NCBI GenBank assembly: GCA_963682175.1
Contig: OY821772.1
Location: 17,476,743 to 17,540,742 of the forward strand
Direction: 5' to 3'
Length of the DNA: 64,000 nt
Source: Triglochin maritima
Taxonomy: Eukaryota > Streptophyta > Magnoliopsida > Alismatales > Juncaginaceae
The position numbers were made by a program, and so were the translations under genes. Of this stretch, positions 59,342-64,000 are shown piece by piece. The notes beneath the pieces were generated by a model. The model did not search any database. It was not told the origin of the DNA and was given only the letters and a program-made list of their open reading frames with translations. Numbering within the stretch: the first letter of the stretch is position 1; the number at the start of each line of letters is the position of its first letter.

Positions 59342-60538
59342 TCACAATATTCCTCCCGTTATTCTAGCCCTCACCATTTCCATTTCTGTGCTATCTTCCC
59401 CTGTTATGGTCTCCCATTCCGTTACGGTCTCCACCTCCATTATGAGGCCCAACTCCACTATTGCCTCCCTAGGGGTCTTCACTCCTTGCTCTTCCTCAAG
59501 CTCGAAGGACACCAAAGGAGGAACTGCCACCAGCTCCTCACTCGCACCATCTTCTATACTCTCCTCTCCAAGTTCTCTCGCCTCAGATGTGCCATTCTTC
59601 CTTGTCTCTCCCTTCCGGCCAACCTCCACCCAACCTTGCACCTTTGGAGTGGATTTCACAGCTGGTCTTTCAACCTCCCTCACCTTCTCACGCTGATTTT
59701 GTGGGCACCTAACCTGATTATGTCCAAACTCGGAACATATTCCACAATGCCCCGGCTTCCATTCATACTCGATGTCCACCTTCTCCCTAGCAGCACCTTC
59801 GATTTGTATCTCAACAAACTCGAGGTACTAAAATGTTCTGTCCACCTCCACACAAAGCCATGCAAATGCAAGCCTTCTCCCCGAAGCGGTGTTATCATCC
59901 ATGTATAACGGCTTCCCAAGAACACTAGCTACGGTGCTCAAAATCGATGGTGACCAAAAATGAAGGTCTAGCTCTGGCAGGCCAAATTGAGATAGATGAC
60001 ATCTTGCTTCTCTTCATCACTACCTCCGGCGTCCATTGCTGGACTACAAGGGGGTGCCCCGAACAAACCAAGCACCTCGCTCAAGAACATGAATGCGGTC
60101 CTCGTCTAAGGTGAATTTGAAAAGTAAGAAACCATTTCGACGACGAATCACCTCCACACTCCCATGAGGCTCCCAAAGTTAATGCAAGTACCTCTCAAGG
60201 GTTGGGAGGTGAGGTTTGAAATCAACGAAATACCCAAAAAGAACCATGTCCCACGATTTCATTGCCTCTACAACTTGCTCCTTAGTGCAAACCGCCACTT
60301 TAGCTCCATCCTTCAGCCCTGGCTTGATGGATTCAAGAGCCGTCTTGGCCTTCACTCCAGCCCTAAACAACTCAGGCCACTTCTTAGGTTGAAATACCTC
60401 ATCATTTGTGGGAGGAACTTGCTCGCCCCTTGCTACAGCCACTCTCCCATGGCTTGGGTGTGCTATTGGAGGACGCTTATGGCTGTCACCATCCTCCACC
60501 AGCCTAGAAACATGACTAGAACTCTCCAAATAGCCCAT
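59342..60538 (-). pseudogene. LINE ORF1: DUF4283-like and CCHC zinc knuckle
   Basis: From ATG 60538: a Pro/Ser-rich start, then a DUF4283-like stretch ending in WDMVLFGYFVDFKPHLPTLERY (60250-60185), continued out of frame to about 59940. A CCHC knuckle (CGICSEFGHNQVRC, near 59740-59700) and an acidic tail follow. Frame changes near 60180 and 59930. ORF1 proteins bind LINE RNA. Confidence 0.75.
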
Positions 60539-60657
60539 TAGAGAAGGAAATCAAGAGTAAAAATGAAAAAATGCAAGAAAATGACCTAAGAAACGATAGG
60601 TTCCCCATGCCTCCCTAGAGCTTCTCTCTCCTACTTTTTCCTTCTCTCCCTATCTCT

Positions 60658-61394
60658 CACTGTGATTGAATCCTCTTGTCGAGTTCCGATAGATCCTCGA
60701 TCCCTACATGAGTATCCATGAATCTCTTCATTCTGGGTCGAAGATAAAACCTTCTACTATCTGAGACTTGCGAACACAATTGTTTTTCTTGGTTCACCTC
60801 TCACAATCCTAGTGGGAGCTTATTCAAAGCTTTAAAACACTTGAAATTTAATGAAGGTTGTTGAACTCTAACTTGAATTCACTCAAAGCATTTGAATTGA
60901 GCTTTGACTTAAATTAATTGTAGAGTTATTGGGGCTTTGAAGATGTGAAACTTGAGTTCACAGAGAGTATGAATGTTTTGATTAACTTGTCTGTATATTT
61001 GTGTCTCTTATATGAGGGTTTTGTGGGCTTTATAGCAAATAGAGTCATTTGGGAGAGTTGGTGAGATTTGGACCAATGAGAGATATGATTTGACTTAAAC
61101 TCGAGCAAAAATCTACACATATTCGGTGAACCGTTAAGGATACGATCTTCCGAAACAAAAACGTTGACTTGGTCTAAATAAAGGGTTCAGTAGACCAAGT
61201 AAAGTTGAGAAAACTGATAACAAATTCCAATAACTTTGTTAAATTTCGACCAATTAAATTTTGGTTCAATGAACTGGTTTCGGTTAGCTGTTCCATAGTG
61301 GACAGTAAGAATTGGTCATGATCTAATCAAATTGATTTAGTTGCCTGAATGACATTTGGTCGTTTAATATGTTGATTGTGTAAAGGTAAAATAT
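60658..61394 (-). repeat. SIRE-like LTR, third segment (beyond the LINE)
   Basis: Starts with the LINE target duplication and should continue the LTR. It holds GTTGAACTCTAACTT, a phrase also found at 53876 in the first segment, and TTCGGTGAACCG / GGTTCAGTAGACC motifs near 61120-61200. The assignment is by position and short shared phrases. The true outer end is not identified because a CACTA element follows. Confidence 0.5.
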
Positions 61395-64000
61395 CACTAC
61401 CAGAAAAACATGGTTCAACGAAGGATCACTATCCATTGGTGACCTATCCGTCGGAGCAAATAGACGTACACCAATGGATATAGATCCTATCAGTGTATGT
61501 TAGCACCGACGGATGGGATAAGAAACACAGATGGATAAATTGCATTGGTTATTAGCTTTCATTTTAGTCGTCGGAATAGAAAGTACCACAGATGGGTGGG
61601 TACCATCGGAGTAGGTTTCAGAATATTCAAATGGTGGCGAATCAAAATTTATGGAGCAAAAAACACTACTGACAAAGGATTTAACCATCATCGACGGAGA
61701 ATGTTCGTCGGTCGAAGTTTTATGTGCTTTATTTCCTTTACTTAGAGTTAGGTATTTAGAGGATCGTGGGAGGTTTTGTGGTTTGGTAGATATTTGCATC
61801 GCATAGAAGTAAAATGATGTGAGGGTTGAAAAATAGAAGCTAAATAGCAAGATATGTTTATGTTGTATGATTAAAGTTTGACGAGTTGACAAAACTATGA
61901 TGGATTTCGTCAAAAAGTGGGCACTTTTTCTCGTCGATACACCAGAATATACAAGAATTGAAGAAATTACCTTTCGTCATCAAAGTATTTCACATGAAGT
62001 GCACAAGTAGATGGTTAGACACTTCATTTGATAAGTGGTTAGCATACCAAGCAGAATTAGATCCAGAGCCGAAGAATACATATGAGACAAAAAAGTTGGT
62101 TGCGAACTTGGGGTTTCATTATGAAAATTTTCATGTTTGCAAGAAGCATTGCACGTTGTACTGGAAAAAGAATGTGAATGGTGATTCATGTTCTGTGAGT
62201 AGTGAATCTCATTAGCAATGCAGAAGATAAAGTAGAAACTGAAAATAGTTGGGCCCGAAAATGCAAAAAAATAATCCAATGGCACTCTTGGGGCACTTCC
62301 CGCTTAAACCAAGACTCTGGAGGTTATATCTCAAAACTGATATTGCCAAGTCGATGAGATGATATGCAGAAAAATGAAAAAAGATGGGAAATTGCATCGT
62401 CCGATTGATTCTATATGTTTGGCCAAGTTGGACAACAAACATCTCGTTTTCGCTTCAGAAATAAGAAATGTGAGGTTAGGTTTGGTCTTAGATAGGTTTC
62501 AACCATTTAGTCAGATGCAACAAAGTATTTGGCTTGTAATGCTCATGCCTTATAATCTCCCACTGTGGATAAGCATGAAACACCAATTTTTCATGATGTC
62601 GCTTATCATTCTAGAGCATCCTAGCAACAAACTAGATGTTTGTTTGCCACCACTTATCAAAGAGATGAAAGAATTTGTGGAAGAGGGTTTGGAAACTTAT
62701 GATGCTTATACTCAGTCATGTTTCACGTTGGGAGCTGCATTGTTATGTAGAATAAATTACTTTCTTGCTTATGCTAATTTGAGTGGTTACATAACTAGAG
62801 GGTATGTGGCATGTCTCTATATTATGGAAGATACTCATTCCATTTATCTAAAGCATAGTTGGAAGAATTTCTATTTGGTCATCGTTGGTGGTTACATAAA
62901 GATCACTGTTGGAAGCAAAATAAGAGGAACACAGAGGCCCACCATAATACAAATGTGGTGAAGATGTTCTTAAATATTTACAAATTTGTTCTATGGGTGT
63001 TGGCAATAACTGGACCAAGAAAAGTATATATTTGCAGTAACCGTACTAGAAAGATCTTTTAGTAAGGCACAATATTGATGTGATACACATTGATCGGAAT
63101 GTGTGTGTGAGTTTTTTGAAGACCATATTGACACCAAAAGAAAGTAATGACAATAACCAATCAAGATGTGACTTAGGGGAAATGGGTATCAGAAGGCACT
63201 TGCATTTGCGTAGTATTGACGACGACAAAGGAGTGTATCCATTTGCATCTTGTTAGATGAGCACTGAAGAGAACAAAGCTTTCTACAACATTCTTCACTC
63301 AGTAAAAGTGTCAGATGGGTATTCATCAAATATATTGCGCTATGTTAACACGAAGAAATGCAAGATAAGCTCATTAAAGAGTCGTGACCATGACATATTG
63401 AAGCAAGAGTTGTCACCCTTTGCCATAAGAGAGAGTAACGAAGTAAAAGAAGTGCAGAAAGCAGTCATTAACCTTAGTCAGTTTTTCCACACCTGGTGGT
63501 CAAAAGTAAACACCATTGATGATTTTAGATGCCTGGAAAGGGACATCAGAATTATTATATGCCAGCTAGAGATTATATTCCCACTGAGATTTTTTGATGT
63601 TACATTGCATCTGCCACTTCATCTTGCATTTGGAGGCACGATTTGCAGGTCGAATGCCCAACCGCTGGATGTTCCCATTCAAAAGATATATGAATACGTT
63701 GAAATCTTTTGTTAGAAATAGAAATAAACTTGAAGGATCAATTAGAAAAGGTATTATAGCGGAGGAGTGTACATCCTTTTGTTCTATCTAGTTATTTGAG
63801 GAGTGTAGAGCCAATATTTAATAGGCCATTAAGGAATGATAAGGTGAAAAACCCTTGGGTAAAGGTTGAATGATTGTCTTAGACACTGTTGATTTAGAGA
63901 AAGCTCGCAATTGGGTTATAAATAACACTGCCATTGTTGATGAATATCAAGAGTAAGTGACCACAAGTTTTAGTTAATTTATAATCAGTGACTCAAAATA
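61395..64000 (+). mobile_element. CACTA element with TNP2 transposase, continuing past the window
   Basis: Left tip CACTACCAGAAAAACATGG, then subterminal CCGACGGAT / TCCGTCGG units to about 61720, then the transposase relic. The right end is outside the window. Confidence 0.85.
61958..63955 (+). pseudogene. TNP2-type CACTA transposase, decayed
   Basis: Segments in order: KWLAYQAE..NTYETKKLVANLGFHY..HCTLYWKKN (61958-62180), SEIRNVRLGLVLDRFQPF (62458-62511), MLMPYNLPLWISMKHQFFMM (near 62540-62600), KLDVCLPPLIKEMKEFVEEG (62630-62690), NYFLAYANLSGYITRGYVAC (near 62755-62815), HIDRNVCVSF (near 63090), VSDGYSSNILRYVN (63308-63350), and a DUF4218-like end with PNRWMFPFKRYMNTLKSFVR (63659-63715) plus LEKARNWVINNT near 63895. 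This is the order of Transposase_21 proteins followed by DUF4218. At least four frame changes and several stops (for example 62214, 62961, 63060, 63255). TNP2 would cut at the CACTA ends. Confidence 0.88.

Larger units (their letters stand above)
55903..60657 (-). mobile_element. L1-type plant LINE, antisense
   Basis: A short poly(A) (T run at 55903) marks the 3' end. Target duplication of 16 bases with two differences: CACTGTGATCTAATCC at 55887-55902 and CACTGTGATTGAATCC at 60658-60673. Contains an ORF1 (DUF4283-like plus zinc knuckle) and an ORF2 (endonuclease remnant, RT, zf-RVT). Confidence 0.92.

Overview
The window is repeat-dense nuclear DNA of a flowering plant, probably a large-genome eudicot, although the sequence alone does not settle the species. 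Almost everything recognisable is a transposable element or a relic of one: Athila-like Ty3/gypsy LTR elements, Angela-like and SIRE-like Ty1/copia elements, an L1-type LINE, several CACTA (En/Spm) elements, a Mutator-like element with a plant-mobile-domain gene, and a small hAT-like element. I see no intact single-copy host gene, no tRNA or rRNA gene and no CRISPR array. AT richness, plant-type introns, a plant tRNA-Asp primer site and plant-restricted domains (PMD, TNP2, plant SIRE gag) support the plant call.

Layout. 1-5482: truncated Athila-like elements in a partly tandem LTR-internal-LTR arrangement, with only RNase H and integrase left of pol. 5483-6320: antisense Ty3/gypsy gag relic. 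6327-7624: possible solo LTR carrying about 16 copies of a GGTCGACCG-type palindrome. 7625-13800: Mutator-like element with two convergent genes, a decayed PMD gene (+) and a decayed MURA transposase (-), with a 17-bp minisatellite between them and repeat arrays upstream of MURA. 13796-16100: no recognised coding content. 16100-16600: tandem duplication holding a 260-bp hAT-like element. 16615-25732: complete but dead Angela-like copia element (-) with a perfect 5-bp target duplication.

26248-38835: Athila-like element with tRNA-Asp primer site, gag and protease but no reverse transcriptase or integrase. It is interrupted by a solo LTR (31675-37275) that is itself interrupted by a 4-kb CACTA element (33162-37194). 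That CACTA carries a copied piece of Athila leader. 38836-39403 repeats 26083-26660. 39404-40979 is an inverted LTR with its primer site. 40985-46180 is a second gag-only Athila-like element. 46181-47878 is a CACTA end split by another solo LTR.

49864-50415 is a small CACTA-type element. 50417-61394 is a SIRE-like copia element (-). Its 5' LTR has been entered by a solo Athila LTR (54142-55760), an L1-type LINE (55903-60657) and a CACTA (from 61395) whose TNP2 transposase relic runs to the window end.

The window therefore records insertion upon insertion, and target-site duplications let much of the order be read. The least explained signal is that unrelated elements carry clusters of short GC-rich palindromes in their LTRs or subterminal regions: GGTCGACCG-type in the possible solo LTR and the Angela LTR, CCGCCAATTGGCGG-type in Athila LTRs, and GACGTC hairpins in CACTA ends. 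In the Angela and Athila LTRs the clusters lie upstream of the promoter.
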